This document shows, piece by piece, positions 1-9,086 of a stretch of 64,000 bases of DNA (positions are counted from its first letter, which is position 1; every line of letters starts with the position of its first letter). The stretch lies in the NCBI RefSeq assembly GCF_001431425.1, contig NZ_LDJG01000015.1, forward strand, positions 1 through 64,000, in the 5' to 3' direction. This DNA comes from Stenotrophomonas nitritireducens (lineage in GTDB: Bacteria; Pseudomonadota; Gammaproteobacteria; Xanthomonadales; Xanthomonadaceae). The notes under the pieces were generated by a model. The model was not told the DNA's origin. It worked only from the letters and a program-made list of their open reading frames with translations, and did no database searches. A program made the position numbers and the translations under genes.

Positions 1-695
<695 letters not shown>

Positions 696-697
<2 letters not shown>

Positions 698-728
698 AAA
701 AGGAAGAGCCGCTTTTGCGGCTCTTCCT
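696..728 (-). terminator. intrinsic terminator of norB
   Basis: A 12-bp perfect stem, AGGAAGAGCCGC with loop TTTT, is followed on the minus strand by a T run (A's at 697-701 on the plus strand). It lies about 25 bases past the norB stop codon. Confidence 0.9.
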
Positions 729-752
729 CGTTGCATCGTGCGCTATGCCCGA

Positions 753-3026
753 TCAGGCCTGATCGGTCTCGCCCACCGGCAACGCCGCCTTCTTCGGCGC
801 CACCCACAGGCGGAACACGAACCAGGCCAGCGCCAGCGCGCCGACGCTGAACAGCGTGTCCGACGGCACCCGCATCCACACCAGCATGTCCACGATCGGC
901 TGCTGCATGAACTCGGCCGAGCGCGCATACCAGTAACCGTGCTTGAGCGCGGCGCTGAGCTGCAGGATGCCCAGCGGCAGCAGGGTGAACGCGGCCATGC
1001 CGGCCAGGCCCAGGTTCAGCGCCCAGAAGGCGGCCTTGAGCAGTTTCTCGTTCCACACCACGTTCGGTTTGAGGCCGCGCAGGCAGAACAGCATCAGGCC
1101 GATGCCGAGCATGCCGTACACGCCGAACAGCGCGGTGTGGCCGTGGGTCGGGGTCAGGTTCAGGCCCTGCATGTAGTACAGCGACAGCGGCGGGTTGATC
1201 AGGAAGCCGAACAGGCCGGCGCCGACCAGGTTCCAGAACGAGACCGCGATGAAGAACAGGATCGGCCACTTGTACTTGGCCATCCACGGCGTCGCCTTGC
1301 CCATGCGGTAGTTGTGGTACGCCTCGAAGCCCACGTAGGCCAGCGGCACCACTTCCAGCGCGCTGAAGCTGGCGCCCAGCGCGATGACCGCGGTCGGGGT
1401 GCCGGCGAAGTACAGGTGGTGCAGGGTGCCGAGCACGCCGCCGGCCATGAACACGATGGTGGCGAACAGCACGGCCACCGTGGCCGACTTCACCTGCAGC
1501 ATGCCCAGGCGGGTGAACAGGAAGGCGATGACCGCCACCGCGAACACCTCGAAGAAGCCTTCCACCCACAGGTGCACGACCCACCAGCGCCAGTACTCGA
1601 CCATCGACAGGTGCGTGTGCTCGCCCCACATCAGGCCGGCGGCATAGAACAGGCCGATGGCGACCACCGACAGGAACAGCAGGCTGACGATCGATTTGGA
1701 TTCGCCGCCATTCCTGATCGCCGGCCACAGCGCACGCCCGACCAGGGTCAGCCACAGCATCAGGCCGATGAACAGGAACCACTGCCAGAAGCGGCCCAGG
1801 TCCACGTATTCCCAGCCCTGGTGGCCGAACCAGAAGTTGTACTTCAGGCCCAGCTTCTGCATCACCGCGAACCACTGGCCGGCGAACGCGCCGACCACGA
1901 TCACGATCAGGCAGACCCACAGGAAGTTCACCCCCAGACGCTGGAACTTCGGTTCGTGGCCGGAGATCGCCGGGGCGATGTACAGGCCCATGCCCAGCCA
2001 GGCGGTGGCGATCCACAGCACCGCCAGCTGCGTGTGCCAGGTACGCGTGAGCGAGTAGGGCAGCACGTCGGAGAGGGCGAAGCCGTAGGCCTGCTGGCCT
2101 TCGATCTGGTAGTGCGCGGTGATGGCGCCGAGCAGGATCTGGGTCAGGAACAGCGCGATCACCACCCAGAAATACTTGGCGGTGGCGCGCATCGACGGGG
2201 TGATCTTGATGGCGGCCAGCGGGTCGGTCTTCGGCAGCACCGGCGCCATTTCATCGCCGTGGCTGACCGCGTAGTGCCATCCGAGCAGGGCGACGCCGGC
2301 GATCAGGAACAGCACGCTGAACACCGTCCAGATGAAGGTGCTCGGCGGTGCGGTATTTCCCACCAGGCTGTCGGCCGGCCAGTTGGCCGTATAGGTGATG
2401 TCCGAACCGGGGCGCTCGGTCACCGACGCCCAGGCCGCCCACCAGTAGAAGGCGGTCAGTTCGCGGCGGTGTTCGGCATCGGGCACTGTGTCGTTGCGCA
2501 TGGCGTAGGCCTCGCGCAGTCCGGCGGTGGCCGGGTCGGCCGAGAACAGGCTCTCGTAGTGCGCGGCGACCGTGGCCATCGCTTCGGCACGGTCGTTGTC
2601 CACGGTGATCGTGCCGTCGACCGCGTCATAGGTGTTGGGGCGCATCAGGTTCTGCACGCGCTTGGTGTAGGCAGCCTGGGTGGCTTCATCCAACGCCTTG
2701 TGGTTCTCTGCGCCGGCCTCGCGCCTGGCCCAGATGTCGAGGACGGCTTCGGCCTCGCGGTGCAGCCAGTCCGCGCCCCAGTCCGGGGCGACGTAGCCGC
2801 CGTGGCCCCAGATGGAGCCGAGCTGCTGGCCACCGATCGACTGCCAGACCTGGCGGCCGGTTTCGATGTCCTTGCGGGTGTAGATGACCCGGCCGTCCTC
2901 GGTCACGACCCTGTCGGGCAGAGGGGGGGCCTGGCGGTGGACCTCGCTCCCGACCCATAGCAGGACGGCGAACGAGGCGATGAGCAGGGCCGCCAGCCCT
3001 ACCCATAGCTTGCGTGTCGAATTCAT
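753..3026 (-). CDS. norB: quinol-dependent nitric oxide reductase (qNOR)
   Basis: Encodes 757 residues, the usual size of single-subunit qNOR. The enzyme reduces two NO to N2O at a haem b3/non-haem iron centre in the inner membrane, taking electrons from quinol. The N-terminus has one membrane anchor (about residues 5-25) and a periplasmic extension of about 200 residues lacking a haem-c CxxCH motif, which separates qNOR from cytochrome-c-dependent NorB. A haem-copper-oxidase-like helix bundle with paired tryptophans and histidines fills the C-terminal two thirds. The start was chosen at 3026 because AGGAGAG precedes it; the frame stays open further upstream only into repeat DNA. An Anr-type box lies about 62 bases upstream. 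No norD/norQ accessory genes are nearby. Probably NO detoxification or the N2O-forming step of partial denitrification. Confidence 0.95.
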   Translation of the reverse strand: MNSTRKLWVGLAALLIASFAVLLWVGSEVHRQAPPLPDRVVTEDGRVIYTRKDIETGRQVWQSIGGQQLGSIWGHGGYVAPDWGADWLHREAEAVLDIWARREAGAENHKALDEATQAAYTKRVQNLMRPNTYDAVDGTITVDNDRAEAMATVAAHYESLFSADPATAGLREAYAMRNDTVPDAEHRRELTAFYWWAAWASVTERPGSDITYTANWPADSLVGNTAPPSTFIWTVFSVLFLIAGVALLGWHYAVSHGDEMAPVLPKTDPLAAIKITPSMRATAKYFWVVIALFLTQILLGAITAHYQIEGQQAYGFALSDVLPYSLTRTWHTQLAVLWIATAWLGMGLYIAPAISGHEPKFQRLGVNFLWVCLIVIVVGAFAGQWFAVMQKLGLKYNFWFGHQGWEYVDLGRFWQWFLFIGLMLWLTLVGRALWPAIRNGGESKSIVSLLFLSVVAIGLFYAAGLMWGEHTHLSMVEYWRWWVVHLWVEGFFEVFAVAVIAFLFTRLGMLQVKSATVAVLFATIVFMAGGVLGTLHHLYFAGTPTAVIALGASFSALEVVPLAYVGFEAYHNYRMGKATPWMAKYKWPILFFIAVSFWNLVGAGLFGFLINPPLSLYYMQGLNLTPTHGHTALFGVYGMLGIGLMLFCLRGLKPNVVWNEKLLKAAFWALNLGLAGMAAFTLLPLGILQLSAALKHGYWYARSAEFMQQPIVDMLVWMRVPSDTLFSVGALALAWFVFRLWVAPKKAALPVGETDQA

Positions 3027-3081
3027 GATGCGGCTCTCCTGGGGAACGGCCGCATCATCGGCGGGGCGGTCGAGGGGCTCC

Positions 3082-3095
3082 ATGACGCAGGTCAA
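3082..3095 (-). promoter_or_regulatory. FNR/Anr/Dnr-type box upstream of norB
   Basis: On the minus strand the sequence is TTGACCTGCGTCAT, matching the TTGAC-N4-GTCAA consensus except for the final base. The centre lies about 62 bases upstream of the norB start codon, a spacing compatible with a class II activator site at -41.5 plus a short leader. A matching perfect box precedes hemN, and the FNR-family regulator is encoded next door. Confidence 0.75.
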
Positions 3096-3099
3096 GCGT

Positions 3100-3900
<801 letters not shown>

Positions 3901-3925
3901 AAAAGAGCCCGCACGGGGCGGGCTC
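3901..3925 (-). terminator. intrinsic terminator of fnr
   Basis: Stem GAGCCCGC/GCGGGCTC with a 5-base loop, followed on the minus strand by TTTT. It lies about 45 bases past the fnr stop codon and ends the hemN-fnr transcript. Confidence 0.85.
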
Positions 3926-3967
3926 CACGGGGCTTCGGAATAGGGGGAAGCCGTACCGCGCGCGGAC

Positions 3968-4723
3968 TCAGTCGCGCAGGACCGCCAGCGCCATCGTCTC
4001 CAGGCGCGGCAGGTCGAGGATCTCCACGTCGCGCTGCTTGATGTGCAGCAGCCCTTCCTGCTCGAAACGGCGCAGCACCCGGCTCACCGTCTCCGGTGCC
4101 TGCCGCAGGTAGTTGGCGATATCGGTGCGGGCCATCGTCAGCTGGAACCGGCGCGGCGAGAAACCGCGCGCGGCCAGGCGCCGCGACAGGCCGATCAGGA
4201 ACGCGGCCATGCGCTCGTCGGCGCTGTTGTCGCGCGCGAACAGCGAGGCCACGCCGATGTCGCGGCTCATCAGCTTGAACAGGTGCTGCTGCAGGTTGGG
4301 CAGGCGCGTGGCCAGCAGGGCGATGCGCGGGAACGAGAAACGGCACAGCATCACCGTGTCCAGCGCTACCGCGTTGCACGGGTAGCGGTCGCCGTGGATC
4401 GCGTTCAGACCGATCACTTCGCCGGGCAGGTGGAAGCCCAGCACCTGCTCGTGGCCGTTGCGGTCTGTCTGGTAGGTCTTGACCGTGCCGGCGCGGACCG
4501 CGGCGATCGCGCCGAACGGATCGCCCTCGCGGAACACGTGCTCGCCGGCGCGCAGCGGGCCGACATGTTCGACCAGCACGTGCAGGTCGGCCAGCGCGCC
4601 CTTGTCCATGCCCTCGGACAGGCAGGCCTGCGAGAACGCGCAGGTGGAACAGAACGTCAGGGCGTCGCCGTCGTCGGCGACGATGCGCGCGTCGGTGCGC
4701 GGGAAGACCAGCGGCGAACTCAT
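3968..4723 (-). CDS. fnr: FNR/Anr-family oxygen-sensing transcription regulator
   Basis: Encodes 251 residues of the CRP/FNR family. Cysteines 25, 28 and 34 in the N-terminal extension plus Cys116 give the four ligands of the oxygen-labile [4Fe-4S] cluster that allows dimerisation and DNA binding without oxygen. A cyclic-nucleotide-like beta-roll fills about residues 40-150. The C-terminal winged helix carries the E-x-x-S-R recognition motif (residues near 210) expected to read TTGAC/GTCAA half sites, and such boxes precede norB and hemN. Start 4723 was preferred to an earlier in-frame start because the family N-terminus begins close to the cluster cysteines and the upstream extension overlaps hemN. 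It follows hemN by 19 bases, so the two are probably cotranscribed. The Pseudomonas/Xanthomonas name would be Anr. Confidence 0.93.
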   Translation of the reverse strand: MSSPLVFPRTDARIVADDGDALTFCSTCAFSQACLSEGMDKGALADLHVLVEHVGPLRAGEHVFREGDPFGAIAAVRAGTVKTYQTDRNGHEQVLGFHLPGEVIGLNAIHGDRYPCNAVALDTVMLCRFSFPRIALLATRLPNLQQHLFKLMSRDIGVASLFARDNSADERMAAFLIGLSRRLAARGFSPRRFQLTMARTDIANYLRQAPETVSRVLRRFEQEGLLHIKQRDVEILDLPRLETMALAVLRD

Positions 4724-4742
4724 TCGGGCACTCCCGTCGGGG

Positions 4743-6146
4743 TCACACCGTGCGCGAGAAGCGCGGTGTCGCGGCGGCGGTATCGGCGGTGGGCAGATGG
4801 TTGTCGAAGCACATGGCGATGATACGCAACAGCAGGCGCCCCCGCGAGGTAGCCCGCAGGCCGTCCGCGGAGAGCTCCACCAGCCCATCCGCGCGCAGGG
4901 CCTGCAGGCGCTGCAGGGCGGTGGCGAAGTAGCTGGCGAACTCGATCACGTGGCGCTGCTCGATGTCGCGGTAGTCCAGCGCGCCATGGCACATCAGGCG
5001 CTGGATCACGTCGGCGCGGATCACGTCGTCCTCTTCCAGGCGCATGCCGCGCCACACCGGCAGGTGGCCGCGGTCGATGGCCTGTTCCCAGCTGCCCAGG
5101 TCGCGCGGGTTCTGGCTGAAGCTGGGGCCGATGTGGCTGATGGCGCTCACGCCAAGGCCGATCAGGTCGCTTTCGGCGTGGGTGGTGTAGCCCATGAAAT
5201 TGCGGTGCAGGCTGCCGTTGCGCTGGGCTACGGCCAGGCTGTCCCCGGGCAGGGCGAAGTGGTCCATGCCGATGTAGACGTAGCCGGCCTGGCCGAGCTT
5301 GTCGATCGCGCACTGCAGCAGGCCGAGCTTGGCTTCGGGGCTCGGCAGTTCGCTGGCGTCGATGCGCTGCTGCGGGCGGAACATCGACGGCAGGTGGGCA
5401 TAGCCATAGATCGCCAGCCGGTCCGGGCGCGCCTGCAGGGTGATGTCCAGGGTGCGCGAGAACCCTTCCAGGCTCTGCCGCGGCAGGCCGTAGATCAGGT
5501 CCACGTTGACCGAGCGCAGGCCATGGCGGCGGCAGGCCTCGATGATCGCCAGCGTCTGCTCGACGCCCTGGATGCGGTTGACCGCGCGCTGCACCTCCGG
5601 GTCGAAGTCCTGCACGCCGAGGCTGGCGCGGTTGAAGCCGGCCGCGGCCAGTTCGCCCACTTCGTCGGGGGTGATGAAGCGCGGGTCCAGTTCGATGGAG
5701 CAGTCCAGCCGTTGCGGCGCGGCGAAGGAGAAGTGCCGGCGCAGCACGTCCATGGCCTCGGCGATCTGCGCCGGCGCGAGGAAATTGGGAGTGCCGCCGC
5801 CGAAGTGGACCTGCTCGACCTCGCGGTCGCGGTCGAACAGCGCCGACATCATCGCCATCTCGCGGTACAGCCGGGTCAGGTAGGCGGCGCCGCGCGCGGT
5901 GTCGCGGGTGATGATGCGGTTGCAGCCGCAGTAGAAGCAGGGGCTGGTGCAGAACGGGATATGCAGGTACAGCGACAGCGGGCGCGGGATCGGGTCGCCG
6001 TTGCTGGTCGCCGCCATCTCGCGCAGGTCGGCTTCCTGGAACTCCGGGGTGAACTGGGGGGCGGTCGGGTAGGAGGTATAGCGTGGCCCCGGCGTGTCGT
6101 AGCGCCGCAGCAGCTCGGAATCGAACAGGGGAGACGGAGTGACCAT
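4743..6146 (-). CDS. hemN: oxygen-independent coproporphyrinogen III dehydrogenase HemN
   Basis: Encodes 467 residues, typical of HemN. This radical-SAM enzyme decarboxylates coproporphyrinogen III to protoporphyrinogen IX for haem synthesis without oxygen. The SAM cluster motif C66-x3-C70-x2-C73, with the HemN-specific Cys75, is present, along with the family start RYTSYPTAPQF and the GGGTPNFL motif that binds SAM. It is first in an operon with the FNR-type regulator 19 bases downstream. A perfect TTGAC-N4-GTCAA box lies about 41 bases upstream of the start codon, so induction under low oxygen is likely. This gives haem supply for the adjacent qNOR. Confidence 0.97.
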   Translation of the reverse strand: MVTPSPLFDSELLRRYDTPGPRYTSYPTAPQFTPEFQEADLREMAATSNGDPIPRPLSLYLHIPFCTSPCFYCGCNRIITRDTARGAAYLTRLYREMAMMSALFDRDREVEQVHFGGGTPNFLAPAQIAEAMDVLRRHFSFAAPQRLDCSIELDPRFITPDEVGELAAAGFNRASLGVQDFDPEVQRAVNRIQGVEQTLAIIEACRRHGLRSVNVDLIYGLPRQSLEGFSRTLDITLQARPDRLAIYGYAHLPSMFRPQQRIDASELPSPEAKLGLLQCAIDKLGQAGYVYIGMDHFALPGDSLAVAQRNGSLHRNFMGYTTHAESDLIGLGVSAISHIGPSFSQNPRDLGSWEQAIDRGHLPVWRGMRLEEDDVIRADVIQRLMCHGALDYRDIEQRHVIEFASYFATALQRLQALRADGLVELSADGLRATSRGRLLLRIIAMCFDNHLPTADTAAATPRFSRTV

Positions 6147-6180
6147 TGCGCCAGCCTAGGCAGGCACCGCGGGGTTGTCC

Positions 6181-6194
6181 TTGACGTGGGTCAA
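6181..6194. promoter_or_regulatory. perfect FNR/Anr-type box upstream of hemN
   Basis: TTGACGTGGGTCAA is a perfect palindrome of the TTGAC-N4-GTCAA class. It is centred about 41 bases upstream of the hemN start codon and about 117 bases upstream of the divergent arginase gene. The hemN position suggests activation. An effect on the arginase gene is possible but less likely at that distance. Confidence 0.85.
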
Positions 6195-6304
6195 CCGCGT
6201 CGCGCATGCCGGCAACGGTTGTCAGGGCGCTGGAACTGCTGCGTTGCCGCAGGCGGCTGTAACCTGCGCCCGCTAGACTATTTTCATTTGTAACGGAGAA
6301 AGGC

Positions 6305-7225
6305 ATGGCCACTCATCGTCCCGTTTCGCTGATCGGTGTGCCCACCGACGTCGGTGCCGGCCACCGCGGCGCGCGCCTGGGACCGGAGGCGCTGCGCATC
6401 GCCGGCCTGCCCGAGGCGCTGGCTGCGCGCGGCGTGGCCGTGCGCGACGTGGGCAACCTGCAGGGGCCGCGCAATCCGTGGACCGACCCGGTGGATGGCT
6501 ACCGCCACCTGGACGAGGTGGTGGCCTGGAACCACGCGCTGATGGAAGCGACCCGTGCCGAACTGCGCGACGGCCGCCTGCCGATCATGCTCGGCGGCGA
6601 CCATTGCCTGGGCATCGGCTCGATCACCGCGGTGGCGCGCTGGTGCCGCGAACAGGGCAAGCAGCTGCGCGTGCTGTGGCTGGATGCGCATTCGGATTTC
6701 AACACTTCCGAAGTCACGCCCTCGGGCAACATCCACGGCATGCCGGTTGCCTGCCTGTGCGGACTCGGCCCTGATGCGTTGACCCGGCTTGGCGGCGACG
6801 CCCCCGCGATCTCGCCGCAGCAGGTGCGGCAGATCGGCATCCGCTCGGTGGACCAGGACGAGAAGCGCCTGATCAAGCAGCACCAGGTGGACGTGTACGA
6901 CATGCGCTACATCGACGAAAGCGGCATGAAGCGCACCATGGAAGCGGCGCTGGAGGGCATCGACGCCAACACCCACCTGCACGTCAGTTTCGACGTGGAT
7001 TTCCTCGATCCGAGCATCGCCCCGGGCGTGGGCACCACGGTGCCGGGCGGGGTGAACTACCGCGAGGCGCAGCTGGTGATGGAGATGATCGCCGACACCG
7101 GGCTGATGGGCTCGCTGGACATCGTCGAACTCAATCCGCTGCTCGATCGCCGCAACCGCACCGCCAAGCTGGCGGTGGACCTGGTCGAAAGCCTGTTCGG
7201 CAAATCGACCCTGATGCGCGATTGA
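6305..7225 (+). CDS. rocF: arginase
   Basis: Encodes 306 residues of the ureohydrolase fold. The protein hydrolyses L-arginine to ornithine and urea at a binuclear manganese site. The metal-binding signatures are all present: GGDHC near residue 97, WLDAHSDFNT near residue 126, and SFDVDFLDP near residue 230, followed by the PGG loop. Length and the IGVPTDVGAGHRG N-terminus fit arginase rather than agmatinase. The start has GGAG at a normal distance and lies divergent from hemN. No urease or ornithine aminotransferase genes are nearby, so it appears to act as a stand-alone arginine catabolic enzyme. Confidence 0.93.
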   Translation: MATHRPVSLIGVPTDVGAGHRGARLGPEALRIAGLPEALAARGVAVRDVGNLQGPRNPWTDPVDGYRHLDEVVAWNHALMEATRAELRDGRLPIMLGGDHCLGIGSITAVARWCREQGKQLRVLWLDAHSDFNTSEVTPSGNIHGMPVACLCGLGPDALTRLGGDAPAISPQQVRQIGIRSVDQDEKRLIKQHQVDVYDMRYIDESGMKRTMEAALEGIDANTHLHVSFDVDFLDPSIAPGVGTTVPGGVNYREAQLVMEMIADTGLMGSLDIVELNPLLDRRNRTAKLAVDLVESLFGKSTLMRD

Positions 7226-7352
7226 CGGCGGCGCCACGTCACTGAACCGGCGCCGGCGGCATTCACGTCCGCTGCACATGAATGCCGCCAGATTCCTCTC
7301 CACACGCGGCGTCGCCACCCGGCGGCCGCCAGTCGAGCAGAGGAGAAAACTG

Positions 7353-7505
7353 ATGAAGCGAGTACTGATGCTGGCCCTGCTGGGGATGTTTTCGGCGGGA
7401 ATGCTCAGCGCCTGCAACACCGTCGCCGGCGCCGGCAAGGACATGCAGAAGGCCGGCGAAAAGGTCGAGGACAAGGCCCACGACTGCCGCGACGGCAAGT
7501 GCTGA
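7353..7505 (+). CDS. entericidin-like lipoprotein, first copy
   Basis: Encodes 50 residues. A lipoprotein signal peptide ends in LSAC (Cys21), followed by the entericidin sequence NTVAGAGKDMQKAGEKVED. Entericidins are small membrane lipoproteins; in enterobacteria EcnA and EcnB form an antidote/toxin pair under stress control. This copy carries an unusual extra tail with two cysteines, HDCRDGKC, which the second copy lacks. The start at 7353 follows GAGGAGA; a longer frame from 7278 would destroy the signal peptide. It is followed within 60 bases by a paralogue and then a CsbD gene. Confidence 0.85.
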   Translation: MKRVLMLALLGMFSAGMLSACNTVAGAGKDMQKAGEKVEDKAHDCRDGKC

Positions 7506-7560
7506 TCCCCACCGCGGCCCGCCCGGGCCGCGATATCCACGAGCCACTCAGGAGAAAGAC

Positions 7561-7695
7561 ATGAAGCGCTTGGTAGCCCTGACGATGTTGTCGCTGTTCT
7601 CGATCGCAATGCTGTCCGCCTGCAACACCGTGGCCGGCGCGGGCAAGGACGTGCAGAAGGCCGGCGAAAAGGTAGAGGACGCAGCCAAGCGCTGA
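7561..7695 (+). CDS. entericidin-like lipoprotein, second copy
   Basis: Encodes 44 residues and is too short for usual length cut-offs. It is a paralogue of the gene just upstream: signal peptide with lipobox LSAC, then NTVAGAGKDVQKAGEKVED and a short AAKR tail. AGGAGA precedes the start. A GC-rich hairpin (about 7511-7531) lies between the two copies, and a terminator follows. Whether the two proteins play antidote and toxin roles as in Escherichia coli cannot be decided from sequence; both look more like EcnB. Confidence 0.85.
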   Translation: MKRLVALTMLSLFSIAMLSACNTVAGAGKDVQKAGEKVEDAAKR

Positions 7696-7717
7696 GCCTG
7701 GCGATTGGCGGGAATGG

Positions 7718-7745
7718 AAAGGCCGGCGCATCGCGGGCCTTTTCG
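7718..7745 (+). terminator. terminator after the entericidin pair
   Basis: AAAGGCC pairs with GGCCTTTT across a GC-rich loop, and the T run follows on the plus strand. It ends the two-gene lipoprotein transcript before csbD. Confidence 0.7.
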
Positions 7746-7882
7746 TTTGCGTCGCCGGAAGATGAAGCACCCGTTCAAGAACATCGCGGTCTGCAAACGA
7801 ATCGTCGATGCGGCGCCAACATCGGCGCCGGCATGCTGGTTGCGCGGCGGAAATGCCGCCATTCCCCCGAAAGGAGACACGC

Positions 7883-8104
7883 ATGAACAAAGACATCATT
7901 TCCGGCAAGTGGACCCAGCTCAAGGGCAAGGCGCAGGCCAAGTGGGGCGACCTGACGGATGACGATCTCAAGGTCGCCGAGGGCAATGCCGAATACCTCG
8001 CCGGCCGCCTGCAGGAACGCTATGGGTGGGCCAAGGACCGCGCCGAGACGGAAGTGCACGATTTCCAGAAGGCCTTGCACAAGGATTACCCGGACTGGCA
8101 CTGA
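7883..8104 (+). CDS. CsbD-family stress protein
   Basis: Encodes 73 residues of the CsbD/YjbJ family: the N-terminal [19 protein letters not shown] and the later [17 protein letters not shown] segment are the family's two helices. CsbD proteins are small, abundant, hydrophilic general-stress proteins with no known biochemical activity. The start at 7883 follows AAGGAGA; an earlier in-frame start has no binding site. It follows two entericidin genes, also usually stress controlled, but a terminator separates them, so it probably has its own promoter. Confidence 0.92.
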   Translation: MNKDIISGKWTQLKGKAQAKWGDLTDDDLKVAEGNAEYLAGRLQERYGWAKDRAETEVHDFQKALHKDYPDWH

Positions 8105-8145
8105 GGCGGCGCCGGTGACCGGCGCGCATCGCCAGTGATGCACGA

Positions 8146-8172
8146 GGGACGGGCCGCACTGCGGCCCGTCCC
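8146..8172. terminator. convergent hairpin between csbD-like gene and 8185 gene
   Basis: A perfect 12-bp stem, GGGACGGGCCGC, with a 3-base loop lies between two convergent genes. There is no clear T run on either side, so it is a probable bidirectional or Rho-assisted terminator. Confidence 0.7.
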
Positions 8173-8184
8173 TGTCATGGGCGA

Positions 8185-8976
8185 TCAGCGCCCGCGCGCC
8201 GGCGGATCGGGCACGAAGCCGCCGGGGAACGCACGCGGCGCGGTGTCCACGCGCTGGCGCGGCAGGACGCCCATCGCCACCAGGCGCGCACGCGCGTCGT
8301 AACGCAGCTGGCCGAGCTGTACCGGCGTGCCGCTGGCACGCTCGAAGCGGGTGGCGCGGCTGGCCGATCCTTCGCGCTCGTCATGGCCGGTGCCCAGCTG
8401 CTGGCGCTCGCGCACTTCCCCGCGCCCGACCGGCGCCTGCGGGGCCATCGCGCGGTCGGCGCGCGCGTCCTGCGCGATCACCGGCGCGGGCCGGCGCGGC
8501 ATCGGCTGCGGCGCGATGTAGACCGGGCGCGCCTCGCGGAACACCGCGATGCCGACCACGCCGACGTCGGCCGGGCGGCCGGTACGGCTGGCGTAACTGT
8601 CGCCGTGGTCGGTGAACACGAACTGCGCCACCTCCGCCGACGACTTGCGCCAGCCGGTGATCTCGCTGTCCTGCCAGGGCTCGAGCACGTAGCCGGCCTG
8701 GTCAGGCGCGGCGGTTTCGCCGCTGATGGCATTGACCCCGTCCACCGACAGCACCGCCAGCACGCGTTCGCCGGTGAGGTTGCGCAGGCGCACGGCATAG
8801 CGGTGGCCGGGGGTGCCGGCCACCCAGCGATCGCCGCGGTGCGGGTACTGGGCCAGCTCCTCGCCGGTATCGCGGTCGACCAGCGACAGGGCCACCGGTC
8901 CCGTGGCGGGGGGCGGCACGGCGCGGAAGCCGCACAGGGCAAGGACGGTCAGCAGGCAGGCGGAAAAGCGGTACAT
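8185..8976 (-). CDS. secreted protein of unknown function
   Basis: Encodes 263 residues. The first 17-20 residues look like a short signal peptide (MYRF followed by a leucine-rich stretch), so the product is probably periplasmic or surface exposed. Residues about 25-150 form a compact, beta-rich region with LSVDGVNAISGE and GYVLEPWQDSEITGWRKS; the C-terminal half is rich in arginine, alanine and proline and likely disordered. I do not recognise a catalytic motif. Similar proteins occur as uncharacterised ORFs in Xanthomonadaceae, from general familiarity. It is divergent from trpS and convergent with the csbD-like gene, so it forms its own unit. Confidence 0.75.
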   Translation of the reverse strand: MYRFSACLLTVLALCGFRAVPPPATGPVALSLVDRDTGEELAQYPHRGDRWVAGTPGHRYAVRLRNLTGERVLAVLSVDGVNAISGETAAPDQAGYVLEPWQDSEITGWRKSSAEVAQFVFTDHGDSYASRTGRPADVGVVGIAVFREARPVYIAPQPMPRRPAPVIAQDARADRAMAPQAPVGRGEVRERQQLGTGHDEREGSASRATRFERASGTPVQLGQLRYDARARLVAMGVLPRQRVDTAPRAFPGGFVPDPPARGR

Positions 8977-9086
8977 GGCGGGCTCCTTGGCCGGGGGACG
9001 GAGCCATGAACGGACCGGTGCGGGCGGCGGGGTTGGCGCGCGGCGGTTACACTGGGCCGGTTAATCCGTCCGTCACGTCTGCGTTC

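Noticed and set aside
738-2960. Long plus-strand frame (740 codons) opposite norB
   Set aside because: It is an antisense shadow rich in His, Arg and Gln from GC-biased third positions of norB and has no ribosome binding site.
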